Notes: generated by a model not told the origin, from the letters alone. Shown: positions 32,446 to 46,098, counted from the stretch's first letter. The stretch is DNA of 64,000 nucleotides from Theobroma cacao (GCF_000208745.1 NC_030858.1:26772638-26836637), one strand, 5' to 3'. Numbers and translations are program-made.

Positions 32446-35238
32446 TATTAACCCTCCCCACATGAAAAATTTAGAGTTTTAGGGCTTAAAAATTTTAGGA
32501 AAATTTTATTTTATCTTTACCTTTTTTCCAATCTATGATAGAGGTATCGATACTTTTAGAGTAGGTATCGATACTTTTGTTCTGGGGTTACAAGTGTCGA
32601 TACTTCATTCATCAGATGCATTTCTGGGTTTCAAGTATTACCTATGAACAGGTAATGATACTTTTGGTTTAGAATGCAGTTTTCAAGACTAAAACCAAAA
32701 CATTTGACCTTCTTTAAGTCCCTAACTTTCAAATAAACTCATTTCACAACCAAAACACCATTTATAGGTTGTATATGTTCAAAAATATCATTAGAAAACA
32801 TAAATCTTTATGTTCACCAAGCTAAGTTACAACTTTAACCCATTATTAAGGGTTGTAGTTTCACATATGGTCTTTTCACAAATAAAATAATGCCCTAAAC
32901 CCTCATAAACCCCCCTAAGACATTTTTACACTTTCTCTCTCTATTCTCAGCCTCTATTTTTTCTCTAATATCTCTTTCACTTTTCTAAAGCATTTTAAAC
33001 CATTTAAACTCATACTTGAGTTTAGATTTTCATTTTAAAGACTTTTAGAGGTAAGGTTTTCACATCTTACACATCTAATCTTTGGGTTTTGTTTTCCAAA
33101 ATTTGTGTTTCTTAAAAATCTGTTTTCCTTTCTAAAATTTAGATTTTTGATTGGTTTTGGTTCTCACAAGCTCACCAAAGTAAATAAGAACTCTAACTAG
33201 TTGAAATATGAAATCATAGTTATATTAGATTGTAGCTACTGATTTTAGGTTAGAGAATGATTGAAGAAGTTTGTGGAAGTATAAATGGGTATTTATGAAA
33301 GTTATGAATAAAGAAGAAGGTATTAATAATGCATTATACATGGATAGTTTCTATTAAAACATTCGTGGCTTTGAGAGGTCGAGTTCTTTGTCGAAAATTG
33401 CTGAAGGGGAATGACACACTTTGATTAGGTAAGTAAATATGATATTTTTAATTATTTTGATATAATTAAGCATGCCTTATCTATGATTTCTTATGAAAAT
33501 CTGATTTCGATGAAGTATAGATTATGAAAAAGGATTTGTCGTTTCTTGACAAGTTTAAATGAGTTTGAAGAAATATACGTATATGTTATGTAAATATGCA
33601 TATTATGTATTTAATTTGTGCATAGGGAAGAGGCACTTTAAATGTTTTGATATCTTAAAATTCTGAATTTGTATGTTAATTGATAGTATGTCTGATATTG
33701 AAAATTTATGATGAAAAGGATTTTGAAAGACCTTAGCATCAGATCACTCTATTTTGATAATTTAGATTGAGTTGATGACATTAGAGGATTTATGTCTTAA
33801 CATTCCGATTGTATAGGTGAATGATTTCACCCAATGCATTTTGTTATAACGATTTTAAATGAATCTAATTTGGAAATGTTTTAATGGAGCCTATTAAGAT
33901 AAGGACTTGTAGTTAGCAACAGTAGACACTAGCCATTGTGCGTAATGATCTATATGGTTTAAGATCAATTGCTTTATGCACCAGACCACATAGGTGTGAC
34001 AACACCCTTTGTATGTTCTAGATAGTGAGGACGATACCTTATCCTTTATTTATTTGAAAGTTGGTGGCTGGATACACCAGACTATATATATATATTATAC
34101 ATATTGGTGTTTTGACACTTTTTGTTTGTTTAGATAGTGGGGACGATACTCTATTCTCTATTTCTGTTAGTTTTTCTTAAGTAGCGCTCTACAAAAGTTT
34201 AACGTTTTGTAGATGAGATTACATACTATGGTTGATGAATCATGAGATTGAATTTGAAAGTGGATATGGATGATTTCTATCTCGTATATGATTTTTGAGA
34301 AAAATATGTCTTTGAATATGTTTTCTGTTTTGTTCAACATCTGATATCTAAGAAACTTAGTCATGGAATGATTGTACATTTTGCTTAGAATCTAATACGT
34401 TGTTTTAAAGCTAAATCTAGAAAATTATGATGTAAGTATTGATACTCTTGAATGAGGTATTGATACTTACTCATTAGATTACCCGAAAAATACGCTCCAT
34501 ATAGAAATTATTGATACTTTTGAAGAAAGTACCGATACTTGAAGGTTAGTAAACATTCTGTGTTAAAAGTATCGATACTTTTGACATAAGTATCGATATC
34601 TTGTGTCTAGAAAGCCCTGGAAAGCATTCTGTTTGAAAAGTATCGATACCTTGAGAGAAAGTATCGACACTTAAGGCTTATTTCTGAAATTTGCATTCTT
34701 TTAAAAGGACTGTGGTTTAGCTTATTCCCTTTCCCTGTATTTACTCACACAGTTATTTATAACTATCAAACGCAAGATGCATTTTTTGTTTCAAGATCAG
34801 TAAACTATTTGGCTCGTTTTCCTTTGGAGGGAGCTTTTATGTTCTGTGGTAGGGGGTCTAAAGGCATCTGGTGTTGTCACCCACTTTTTTCCAAGTTGTA
34901 CTCCGCTGTCCATACTATCCATATTGTCTCTATTTGTCTATTAAAGGATTATTGAACTCTGTTTTATACTTTGTATTAAGTATATACACTTTGATTTGGC
35001 CATGAAATGGCCTATTACTCCACTATTTTGAAAAGTATTTTTGTTTATCAATATTGGGCACAAGATGGTGCATATGGATTTTTTGAAATTGAATTTTTAT
35101 GTGTACATGGTGATGCTTCCTATGGATTTTATAATCTATACTTGGTTTATGTTTGTATTTCTAAGGCTTTCATGGGTTGAGTGGGACTTTCCCATTAGAT
35201 CTTTGTGCCAATCATGATCTCAAATTTGAGATGTGACA
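32446..35238 (+). mobile_element. Gypsy-like long LTR (family C) with GTATCGATAC clusters
   Basis: The stretch ends TTTGAGATGTGACA at 35238 and lies between two reverse-oriented family A fragments. It has the layout of a long Gypsy LTR: a CT-rich leader (about 32925-33060) ending in GAGGTAAGGTTTTC, and no coding sequence. Two clusters of the palindromic word AGTATCGATACT and its variants occur, at 32541-32670 (about five copies) and 34427-34680 (about nine copies). The 5' boundary is uncertain and no target duplication was verified, so it may be a solo LTR or a truncated piece. Confidence 0.5.
34427..34680. repeat. Cluster of palindromic GTATCGATAC motifs
   Basis: About nine near-copies of AGTATCGATACTT (for example at about 34567, 34586, 34638 and 34661) are arranged in pairs with members about 20-25 bases apart. 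A smaller cluster sits at 32541-32670 in the same LTR. Confidence 0.8.
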
Positions 35239-35800
35239 CTATCGAACAAAGTTGAGAATAATGCAGAGAAGAACTAAGTCAAAGAGAATTTGAAAGCGAA
35301 AGCTAAAAGTGAAAAATATATTTGCATTAGCTCAAGAAATCTTCTTTTCCTAAAATGAATTGTCAAAACTCTATATATAGAGGCAAAAGAAACAATTACT
35401 CAAGAACAGACTTTAGTGCATATCATAAGTAACATTATTGAAACGATCTTTAATGCACATAATGGGTAATGGTTAAGAAAATCCATTATATTGATATTAA
35501 GGTAACGTTTTATTGTATATAATGAGTAATGTTAGAAACCCATTATGTCACCATTGAAGTAGTGGGTTTTATGATCATTAATAGTATAATAAGACTTGTT
35601 TTTGAGTAAAAGGTAAAAAGGAGAACGTATGAGAAAAAAGAATAGAGCATCTCAAGGTGAAACTAACCTATAAATGCTATCACTTGTTCTTGATTACTTT
35701 TATTACCATACGCGTAAAGTAATTGTTCTTGTTACTCTCTATATAACATCATTATTGTAAAACAACTGTTAAAAAAATAATATAGATATCATGTTCGAAT
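35239..35800 (-). mobile_element. Second reverse-oriented LTR fragment of family A
   Basis: It matches 31960-32440 and, reverse-complemented, the 15.4-16.0 kb LTR. Shared strings include AATGAATTGTCAAA(A/G)CTCTAT, ATTACTCAAGAA and ATGCACATAATGGGTAA. Together with 31790-32445 it flanks the family C LTR. Confidence 0.55.
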
Positions 35801-35804
35801 AAGT

Positions 35805-36245
35805 CCATGAACTATTCAAGAAAATTCAATTAAGCTGTAATTCTTCTATTGCGTTCAATCAAACCTCTATACTTTTATTTTGGATCAAATAAGCTTTTAT
35901 GACTAATGATTGACTAATTGTTATTAGTTAAAATGTCACTTGTTATTTTATTCTCACGTGATGTTGACGTGACGTTGAGTAGAAGGTGAAAAATGTGTCA
36001 TTTCATGTAATCATGCTATATCAACCTGCCACATAATTATTCATTATGACATATCAACATGCCACATGAATGTTATATAATATAGAATGACAAATTACAT
36101 TTTGACTATATCAACCATTAATTATAAGGGCTTATTTGACTTGAAAGGAAAATGTAAAGACTTATTTGACTATAAATAAACATATTAAAGTTTTATTGAA
36201 CATAATTAAAAAATAAAAATTTATTTAAATTTTTTTAAATATTAT
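35805..36245. mobile_element. Foldback MITE-like element
   Basis: The left arm reads AATAAGTCCATGAACTATTC and later TTCAATCAAACCTC...CAAATAAG. The right arm, reverse-complemented, reads TTCAATAAAACTTT...CAAATAAG. The arms are imperfect inverted repeats of roughly 60-100 bp around a non-coding core that itself repeats CATGCCACAT and ATATCAAC(A/C)TG words. No transposase is present. Exact ends are not defined. Confidence 0.5.
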
Positions 36246-36606
36246 ATCAGTAATAAATTAATAAGTAAAATCAACTATGTGCATCCACGATCAAAAGCTT
36301 CTAAAATTGGTGCCAAGCATGTCTTCAAGTTGATGTTAGGTTCAACAATCATCAACCTTAGGGGCTAGAATCTTTAGCATTTTAAGTGCAAGAGTGAACA
36401 GTGAACCTGTTCTTAGCACATAAGAGAGGAATAATTAGATATGCAAAATGGGTAATGATTGAATAAAGGATACTTCCTAGAAATGTAGGAAATTAGACTT
36501 TCCTATTTACATGTACTTTATAACTTAATTTGTTGCGACGTATGGAGAAGTCAGAAGAAGAAAATAAACTGCGTACAAGATGAGAAAACAAACTTACCAA
36601 CCGTAG

Positions 36607-37630
36607 ATGGAGTTGACAAGAGAGAAAGAGGAACATGCAATACCAGAAAAAGAGATCGAACCAAGAATAATTTCCAAGCAAGAAGATGTAGAAGACAAAA
36701 ATGGCAGCAAGAGGACTAGGACTACAAGTTGTCCTGCAAACTGTGAATACCTCATTCCCCCTGACAATGAGGGCTTTAACGGACATAAAATTCCTGAAGG
36801 AATTGGCTTAGAGGATACAGCTGCTGAGCTTAAGGAGAAGCCAAGAAGGGAGGGAAAAGGAAGGACGGTGATCAATCTGGAGATGCCAACTGGTGTATTG
36901 AGTAAGTACCCATAAATGTACTGAAGAAGTCATTCTTCTGGTGAAATTTAAACCTTTTTTTTCCAGTGTTAAGAAATTTATTCAAGTACTGTTGTCTCTT
37001 AAATAGGATATAAGGAAATTGGCAGTCATCAAATTTGCAACGAGAAGGAACTATTAGGTAAAATGGTTAAGAAACACTCGAAAAAACTGGTGTTCAAACT
37101 GAAAAACATCTAGCCTTAGAAATTATTTGATTCTAACTTCTGTTCGTGTTGGAAGGATTTAAATTACATATATGCCAAAGGCTTAAAATGGCTCAATTTA
37201 CTTTAAAGAATACTACACAAAATGGTTTGTTCCCAACAGATATTGAATCCTTTATTCTTGATTTGATCTTGTATGCTTTTGTTATTTGCCGATGCATGCC
37301 TTTGTTTCTAATTATTTTCTCATGAACAGAATGTTTCTAGGCAAGCAAGGAAGGCTGCCAAAGAGAGGAGAACACACTATCAATTGGAACAATTGGTACT
37401 TCTCTCACTTGTGCATCTTATCAGCATGCATGTTTAAATTGTTTATTTTTTCTAGTCAGAAATGTTTAGTATGTTTCTTGGATATACTTACCAATGCCTA
37501 TGTGTGAATGCTATGCATCTGTGTAGTGTTCATATGTATGTGAATCTCTCTGTCTTCATCATCTTTATATTAGATTATACATAGTAATGAGAATTTGATT
37601 ATGCAGAAAAGAAGAAAGACAAATGCCTAA
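36607..37630 (+). CDS. Unidentified short gene, about three exons, basic C-terminus
   Basis: A strong coding-like exon starts at 36607 (MELTREKEEH, then a charged region with KRTRTT and KEKPRREGKGR). Two models fit. Model 1 uses a GGT|GTATTG donor at 36894 and exons 37330-37395 and 37607-37630. All phases join, giving 125 residues with tail RKAAKERRTHYQLEQL and KRRKTNA, basic and helix-like. Model 2 uses the better-looking TTGA|GTAAGT donor at 36901 with the acceptor at 37340, giving GRLPKRG, and if extended the frame with GRPRKN, both AT-hook-like. I do not recognise the family. High charge, NLS-like clusters and no signal peptide suggest a nuclear protein. The acceptor-like CCGTAG just before the ATG may mean an upstream exon exists. 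It could also be a degraded gene. Confidence 0.45.
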
Positions 37631-40368
37631 AACAGGGAGGCCAAGGAAGAATTTGAGTTAGTCTGCATTTACCTTGTGACAGTGTGCTTTATTCCATCAT
37701 AACAATTTTCATGCTCAGCTTAGTATACTGGTAATAACTTCAATGTACTTGACTCTTAGGAACTGTGATTGACAATCAAATATAAGAACAATGAAAAAGT
37801 TAGTTTTCCCATGGCTTCTCAGGTGTCATTAAGTTTGTTACAATTTAGACTGAACTTTTTTTTTTGAAAAGTAGAATGAACTTGCTATGCTGGTTAAAAA
37901 TAGTGTACTGCTTATATTAACATCATGCCAAATGATTTAATGATGCTTATGTTAATGCCAACGAAAAAAGAAAATTGGTTCAGTTTGTGTTTTTATCCTT
38001 TCACAGAACATAAATTTTCTTAAAACCATCATATGGTTTTTCATATCCTCATAACAAAATTTTGGTTTCCATTGCACTGACCCGATTGTACAATTTCCAA
38101 TACAGCTTTCAGACATATGCTATAGGCAGCTGCACTTGCACTGTGTATGAGCCATATTTGCATTTCTGATGCACATGACTGAGTGGTGTGAAAAATTACA
38201 TTGAGAGCTGTGCTGGATGATTGCCTGACTGCCCTTAACATATGTCTGATGGTAACAGTTAAGTATTTTGCCCTTTAGAGTATACATTGAGACTCAGTTG
38301 AGTTCTTCTGGTAACAATTTCATAAATAAATTGTACATGCCCTCATGGTCTTTTTCTTTCCTGAAATATATGTTGCCGTAAGCCTTATGCTATAGCACTT
38401 GAGGTGTCATGGAGAAAGAAACAGAGTGAAATAAAAATCAGAGTTTATGCATTACCTTTTATCCTTGTTTTTTTTTTTTTAAACCTGAGTTACATTCTTC
38501 TATTTGCTGCAAATGCATAGTGCTGATGGGTCAGAAAAATAAAATGCAGAAGCTTAAGCAGTGTTTTTATCGCTTATGAGATACCAACTAGTCCCAGGAT
38601 TAAGAAAGCAAGAATGTTCTAATAGTTGAACAAGGGTACTAATCCTCAAACCCAAAATTGTCATAATTACTTTGACCATAAACATGATCATAATGTCCAT
38701 CCAAAAAAATTTTAGAAAAGGTAGACCAAATGTATGATAGCAACAATGTTGTGGTTCAGAATTGCCAAATAATAAGAGAATCCTTTAAGGAACAATTCCA
38801 AGAAAATTTAGTAGTCTGCAGGAAATATAGCTGGCTTTGTGCATACAAAAAATGAGCAGTAGAAAAAGAAAAGAAAAGAAAAGTAAAGGGAACAAACACC
38901 CTAGTTTGTCTTTTTATGCATTAGGTTGGGTTGGATCCTTTTTGTTGCACATAAGACATTTTATAATTTTTGTCTTATTACATGTATATGGAGATAATAA
39001 ATGTTTTCAGCAGTTTTCTTCAGAAAGTAGTAAAATATTTTGTTTTATATAAAGTTCTCAATTCTTTTGAAATTATCTTCATCTTGCACTTGATACGTTG
39101 CCTGTGGTTGGACTCCTAAAAGTAATTTAGCACCCTCAGGAAAGTTGTGCTTGAAGGCAGTCATTGTATATGTTAAATGAAGACTTGCAGGAAAATACCA
39201 GCAACTGCTACAGTTAAATAGTTTAGCTTGAGGTGTAGATTACTCTAATATAGCTCATGGTGTAGTATTGTTCTAATAAATGTTAAAATAATAAATCCAA
39301 GGTGGTAAGGGGAAAAAAAATTTGAAAAGATGATTATTAGGAGAGGAGTACTATTCTTCTTAACAAACACAGTCTTTGTTACTATCTGTCAATGGTTGTT
39401 TTCCTTTAGAACAAAAGTGATAAATGGTTCTGTCTTTCAGGATGGTATGACACAGGCAGTTCATACTTCATACATCATTGTTGAGATGGTGATCTTCCAG
39501 TATGAAATTCATAATAATTAGTCCTAATGTTTTCTCAGCTTATTTATTTTTTGTTCAAACTGTCTTAACACTTTTGGTATGAGAAACAGATATGCTCTAT
39601 ATATGTATAGCCAATGCATGCTAATCTGTCCATTCCAAAAATGGGAGCCTGTGCTATAACTATTATGATGAAGTTTCCTTACACGCTGGATTGTGATTAA
39701 TTTTTTGCATTAATGATTTACATCTTTTCAGATTTTCTTCCATATTTAGACTTTGCAGATAGATGTTGAAGAACAAAAGAAATTCATTTGACAGATAATT
39801 AGCATGAAAATTTGACTAGGACCTTATTTTAAACTTGAATGTTAATTAATTTTCAACTGAATAGTAACATGTGTAACTCATAATTAAATTATGAACCTGG
39901 AATCATATAACACATGTAAGCCATGGAGGCAATAAGCTGAAGCCTAAAGCCAGCCCTCTCTCTTTCTTACCATTTGTCTGTCTTTCGGGCATTTCCAAAA
40001 ATTCAAATGTTGTCTCATAGGAATAGACTGCAAGATGGTGTTCCTTTACATAAGTGAAATGTTCCCACTCAAATTAAAATAAATTTGTGATCATATTGTA
40101 AGAATTGAGAGAAAATGAACCTAGTTTGCAAATGATGGCTGCCTGAGCTGTGACATTTACTCATAATTAATGAATAAATGAGCCATAAGTACAGATAATT
40201 AACAGCAAAGATTGACAGAGAGAACTCTATCCCATTCTTACATTCCATTCCTTAATTGATTTTACTTTCCTTAGTGACATTCATAAACCAAACTCAAAAC
40301 TTTACTGCAAGAACCCATAACGTCTTTTCAACACAAATTTTTATTTCTGTTCTGTCTGAATTACAAAA
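37631..40368. other. Spacer between the two unidentified genes
   Basis: No ORF with family features on either strand, and no LTR or TIR ends seen. It is less AT-biased than the transposon regions and probably represents introns or UTRs of the flanking genes plus intergenic DNA. Confidence 0.4.
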
Positions 40369-43300
40369 ATGAGGATTAGAAAGAGACTTCCCTCATTTCC
40401 AACCATACCAAGCTCAGTTGACTCATCAGAGGACGTTCCATCTCAGAAAGAAGAAATGGAAGTGTCCTCTTTACCTGCACCTGGTGACAGAACAGCTAGA
40501 GAGGCACCAGAGGAGGTGGACACTGAATGGCAGTCTATAATGACAAGAGCACACAGACTGCTTGGATGTTCATCCTATGGCTCTAATCACACTATCCAAT
40601 CACATGTGCAAGAGGAACAATCCAGCACCAACCCTGTCAATAATGGAGAAATTGGCATTGAAATTCAATCAACAAATGGAAGGAACAAGAAGAGACTCTT
40701 GGAACAAGAAAATCCAAGACAAACAATGGTTTTTTTTTTTGAGTGATTTCTATTCATTTGGATCCTTTCCTTATGTCCCTTTGTCATTTTTTTTGTGCTT
40801 CACAATTTTTCATTTCTTGGAGTTCATTGTTCATAAGATGTTGATCTGTTAATGATCTTACAGGTCTGACAAATTTCCATGATCAGCCTGTTCTGATCTT
40901 TGAAGATCTTCAATCATGCAACAGTTTATTTCTCCATCTATTCCTAGACCATTACCTTTAAATCAACTTATACTAGTCAGTAGACTGCCATGGTTGAGTG
41001 ATATATCATTTACTGATTTTCCTTTCACATGATTTTTTGTATAGGCCATTGAACAAGGAGGTGGAAATGCTCGAAAACAGATATCTAATCTCTTTTCTAA
41101 TTCTCAAATGTACAATTTTTGATTCTCAACCTACTAAATTTATGTATCCAATGGTGAATTAGAACTGATAATTTGAAGCAAACTATCTATATGTTTAGAA
41201 TTTTAAGTGCATAAACAACAAGTGTTTCATCTTAATAACATTGATTAACAAGCTTAATTTTGATGATATAGGATGGGAAATTGCTCTGGTACTACTATAT
41301 GCAATACTAAGGGTACGACTGTTTCATCTTCTTCCTGTCAAGGTATGCTTTCTTCGCTAAAGTTATAAACTGGATTTTCAAAATTCAGTTTTTTTTTTCG
41401 CGCCTTTAGGACGTTAGTAATCATAGCTTTGCCATTTGTACATCAACGACAGAAAGTTGGTAGTAATGCTTAATGATGATATAATTACCATTTAAAGCGG
41501 TCTAAAAAACATTTGAAAATATTAGGTAAGCAAAACCCTCGAATGAATGCTACCTCTTTGTACTGAAATATCTTCATTTCGACTCTTAACAATACCTTTT
41601 TTAGTTTATTTTTCTGCTATTCCCCTTTATATAGCTGCCAAACTAACCAAGGACAGTGCTAAGTGCTAAATGTAGTCTCAAAATCAGAAAAGATATATAG
41701 CTGGTTGTTTGTTTAGTGCTACTTTAATGGCCAGTAGCAAATATATAGCCTCTGAAGCTCTTCAAGATATATTACATTACAAAGAAAGAGAATGCATTTC
41801 AAAAGCATGATTTTCCTTTTGGTACATGGATAGTATAATTTCTCGTGCATTATAAATATTCAGAAGACTCTTTAACATGAAAATATTAAAGATGTATAAC
41901 TTTTCATAGATCAGCATATTAAAGATGTAAAATCATATTCCCCATATAGTAGGAATTGTAAGTAAGTTAACATTTCTTTTATTAGATTATGTTTATTTAT
42001 CATTTATCAAGCAAGATAACAATATTCTTGGCTTCTTTTGTTATGAGTCTGTCTTCCAGCTTAATCATGTCAAAGAAGAGGCCTCGTAACCAAAACTTGA
42101 TGGTAAAATTGAGCTTGGAAATATTTTTATAATAGCGTTATTAGGTTACCATGTAGCTGATCTGTAAGATGCTGCAATTAAGCAATCTGGTATTGCATTC
42201 TATGGTCATTCTCTTTAGAATTCCCATCATTGCTACATAGCCTTCCCTCGTGTGTTTTCAACAAGACTGTGCTCTTATATATATATAGGAAAACCCTTGT
42301 ATCAATAGATTCATAAGAACCACAATTGCTCAAAAGTACAAAAACAATCTTTCTATAGGTTCAATAGATCTTCTACCCAACCTTTTGGTCTAATATGAAT
42401 ACTACTTCTCTAGCCGACAAGTTTTGTTTTAGACACACTGTTGGAGTAGAGTGCATCCATTTCCTCATAAAAGCATTAATTCATGCATGGAGATACTGCT
42501 TGAAGTTTCATAGTCTGTGTGTGAATTTAAAAAAAGATAAGAACAGAAAAGATACCATAAGGTAGATTTGCAAAGTAGAAACTGCATGTCTAACATGCCA
42601 TGGTTATTGAATTGATTTTGTTGGAGATTGCAGAGAGAGTTCAGTATGCATAATATGTAAACCTTTGTAATTAGGTAATAGTATTTTCTTTTCCTAAAAG
42701 TCACCTTTATGAATGTGAGCTGTAGTGTGGGATAATTTAGATTTGGCATGTGTTATTATGCCTTCAACATCAATAGTTAGAGCTGCAAAGACCTTAATTC
42801 AGATATTACTCAATTTGCAGAAGAAATTTTTCTATTTTCCTAAGAAAGACATATATGTGAAGAAAATGGAAAGAATAAACATATGTCTATACATTGATGA
42901 AAAGTGCCTTGAAGAAGCTTAAATATGAAGACATTGTTAATAATTATACTGTGAATATAAGTCCCATCCACATCACCTCTTCATCCTTGAATAATTCTGG
43001 AGCTGAAAGTGAAATATACCACCTCTTCATCCAAGAAAAGACATGGCTCATGATTAGGTGTACGTCTTTGTACAAGCCAAACTTATAAAATTCATTTTTC
43101 AACCTATATGTGCAAACAAGGATATTACACAATCGCTTGCACAAAGTGTCTTTTAAGACTTTTTTCATGCAATATTCAGCTGCCATTGTCGTTTCCCCTT
43201 TCACATTTGATTCAGTACTGAAACTTTCATGGCTTGTTTCCTTTAAATTTGTTACTTAGGTGATGCAAAGAGGATATTTCTGGGGAATAGCAAGCATGAA

Positions 43301-43576
43301 GGAGCTGAAACCACCATGAGGACTGGTGGTGGTCGTTGGAAGGAATGGACTGATAACTTGATGGCAGGATCACCCAGACTTGCTTGTCCTAAAGGCAGCG
43401 GCGGATACCAGGACGAGGGTGAAGAAGATGAGGAATATTCATCTGGCCCCATTAAGAAGAAAGTTAAGACAAGGAAATTAACCAGCATTTATGCTGACAT
43501 CAGAAGCCTAATGCCTAGCTCTTCAAAGGTGAATGAGAGTGAGGAAGCAGATGGGAAGTCATCAGGTGAAGACTGA
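40369..43576 (+). CDS. Unidentified probable nuclear protein, 4 coding exons, 270 residues
   Basis: Exons 40369-40728, 41045-41109, 41272-41342 and 43260-43576 use GT-AG borders and their phases (0, 2, 1) join into one frame ending in TGA. The second donor (AAT|GTACAA) is weak. The protein starts with basic MRIRKRLPSFP, has an acidic middle (EEVDTEW) and a basic patch GRNKKRLLEQ at the end of exon 1. The last exon encodes GGGRWKEW (188-195), a strongly acidic run DEGEEDEEYSSG (217-228) and then PIKKKVKTRKL (229-239), a good nuclear localisation signal. An MRIRKR start occurs in some plant WRC-type regulators, but no WRC cysteine pattern is present, so I do not assign it there. No signal peptide or membrane segment. 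I do not recognise the family. Confidence 0.6.
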
Positions 43577-45430
43577 AGAGCTCAATGAGTGAAGATATAC
43601 ATCATCGAGGTTAAGTTGAATTAAGCTTCAAAAACTATAGCAATAATTTTATGATATACATAGTAAGTGCTAAACGCAGCCTGCGTTAAGCAAACTTGAC
43701 TTAATAATTATCTCCAAACAATGCTTTAATTTCTCTTGTTTATGATTTTCTGAGGATGTTTCAGAAAAATTGAATTATATATGGAGAGTTTGTTATAAAT
43801 TGTTGTTGTTTCTAAATGCTGTTGTCTACCTTAACTGTTTTTTTTTTTTGAGGGGGGTAAAGTTGTCTATGTCAATTGCAAGGTTTTTCAGGCTTGGTTC
43901 GATAAAGGGTTATATCTATATATTATGTAGACCAATACACTAAAATAAAGTGCTTTGTTTTACAAATAATAAAATCCATTATTTTACCTTTATGTGAAAT
44001 AAATTATATTTGCATTGGTAATTTAGTATTAGAGATGTTTATAGGACGGGTTGGGTTAGCTAACATTGTTAAAATTTAAAATTCGAATCTGACTTGATCC
44101 GTTAATTTAAATTATTTTTATTATTAAAATATAAAAATAATATTAATAATGTTTTCTTCGAGTTAGGTCTATAAGTGTGAGTTTGGATGAGTTGGATGAG
44201 TAGTTTGGCCATTGACATGTCACCTTAATTAGTATTTTGTATTAGTCGTTAATTTACTCATTTTTATCATTTATCGTTTAATTAGTTTTTACTATTAACT
44301 TTTCCTTGGCAATAATAACTTTTGATGAAATCTATAATAAAAAATAAATTACAATATAAATGTGCTATAATTATTAGTTTATTTAACTATCAAAAAAAAA
44401 AAAAAACAAGAGATGGTTTATTCAGCATCAGTGTATGGACGTTATACACTCTAAAGCATTCTATACATTAGCTGTCGATTCATATATTTATAATCATCTA
44501 ATTAATAATTAAATATAAAAGTTTGAAAAATTTTGAGTTAGGATAAATCTAATCTTTAATCTAATCTTTGATTTTCAACAATTACGATTATTTGTTGATA
44601 TTATTGAATCAATCTAATCTTTTTCTCATTTCAATTGTATAATCAATATCTAATTACTGAAGTTAGGTAAAGTAGAACAATGAAGCAATTAAGTTTGACC
44701 AATTTTTTTTTGATAAATGTTATTTTTTATGTTTATATTTATTCACTGCCTACCATTTTAACTTATTCTCAATAAGATTCTACAATTGAAGCTAACAGTA
44801 CTTTTATGTTGAAATTAACAAAAAATTAAATATGCAAAACATTTATTAGATCAAAACCTAAAATTAAGTTGGCCAACGTACTCAAATAGAAAAGACCTTT
44901 GATCTTGTTTTCTTTGGTATTTGAAATGATTTTAATTCACTTGAAACAATTAAAATTTAAAATAACCCGAACTTAAAATACCCAAATGATGGCTTAATCA
45001 TTCAATGACTTTGACTTAAAATAACCTAAACAGAAATTGACCGATCCTTAATACATCTTAGCCAATCCAATTCCCACCCAAAAGTTAATGAATTTAATTT
45101 TGTTTATATTATATGTATATATATGTATATATTAACATTAACATTCCGAGTACTTGAACTATCTTAAAATGTTTAATTTATTACTCAAACCAATTTAGTA
45201 ATAACTTATGTTTTGTATAACAAAAGGCACATTTCAATAATATCATTGTTGAAATGTGATTAATTGGAGTTGTTATTAAAACTTCCTTTTATTATTAGTT
45301 TTTGATTTCCTATTTATTTTTACAAAAAAGCAAAAAGAAAAATGTACAAGCATTTACAATAGAAATGCATTAAACACAATTGTCAATACTTTTCACGTCA
45401 TCTCATCATCTGCATTTACATGTATTAAAA
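43577..45430. other. AT-rich intergenic region
   Basis: No coding signal. It contains an A-tract (44391-44406) and an AT/GT-rich microsatellite near 45113-45131. No transposon ends were recognised. Confidence 0.5.
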
Positions 45431-46098
45431 GTTGTATCGAGAAGGGGACAATTGACTAGTTAATTGTTGGCTACGTGGCATGGCCAATTGAACCCTTAGG
45501 ACACGCTTGTTATTTTTGAAAAAGTCAAGGCTTTGAGGTTCTTTTAGGGTTTTTTTTTGTTTTTGGTAAGCCATGGCATCTCCGTCTTTTTCTAATGTCG
45601 TGGTTCTAGAATTTTCTTCTCCTCATTGGAGTGTTCTCTTGCTTTCTCTTTTCGTTAGAGGAAGAATTTAGAGAAAGAATGAGAGAATGGGTGAAGAAAG
45701 AGGAGAAAGAAGAAAGGAAAGATCGAGCATGGAGACAGAGTTAAGAAAAGTTGTCTCGAACAGGGGACAATTGAGAGACTAATTGTTGGCCATGTGGCAT
45801 AGTCAATTGAACCCTTGGGATACGCTTGCCATTCTTGAAAAAGTCAAGGCTCTGTTTTTCATTTTATCTTTTACTCTGAGGTTTTTTAGGGTTTTTGTGT
45901 TTTTGGAAGGTCATGGCATTTTTGTCTTTTCCCAATGCCATGGGTTCCTAATTTTTTTTTGTTTTTCTCTTTGTTAGAGTGTACTCTTGCTTTCTCTCTT
46001 GGCTAGAGGAAGAATTTAGAGAAACAATGAGAGAATGGGGTGAGGAAAAAGGAAAGAGGAGAAAAAAGAGATCAAGCATGACAAAGAGAGTTAAGGTT
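45431..46098 (+). repeat. 319-bp tandem segmental duplication
   Basis: Unit 1 (45431-45749) and unit 2 (45750-46098) share, in order, GGGGACAATTGA, GTTGGC(T/C)A(C/T)GTGGCAT, TCAATTGAACCCTT, AAAAAGTCAAGGCT, GAAGAATTTAGAGAAA and GAGAATGGG. Both contain CT-rich leader-like sequence. The pair might be duplicated promoter or 5' leader DNA of an ancestral gene whose 3' relic is the heat-shock fragment at 48.9 kb, but that link is only positional. Confidence 0.85.

Noticed and set aside
40865..40930. Extra exon after the CAG at 40864 in the 270-residue gene
   Set aside because: It would enter a stop at once in phase 0 (GTC TGA); the exon at 41045 keeps the frame open instead.
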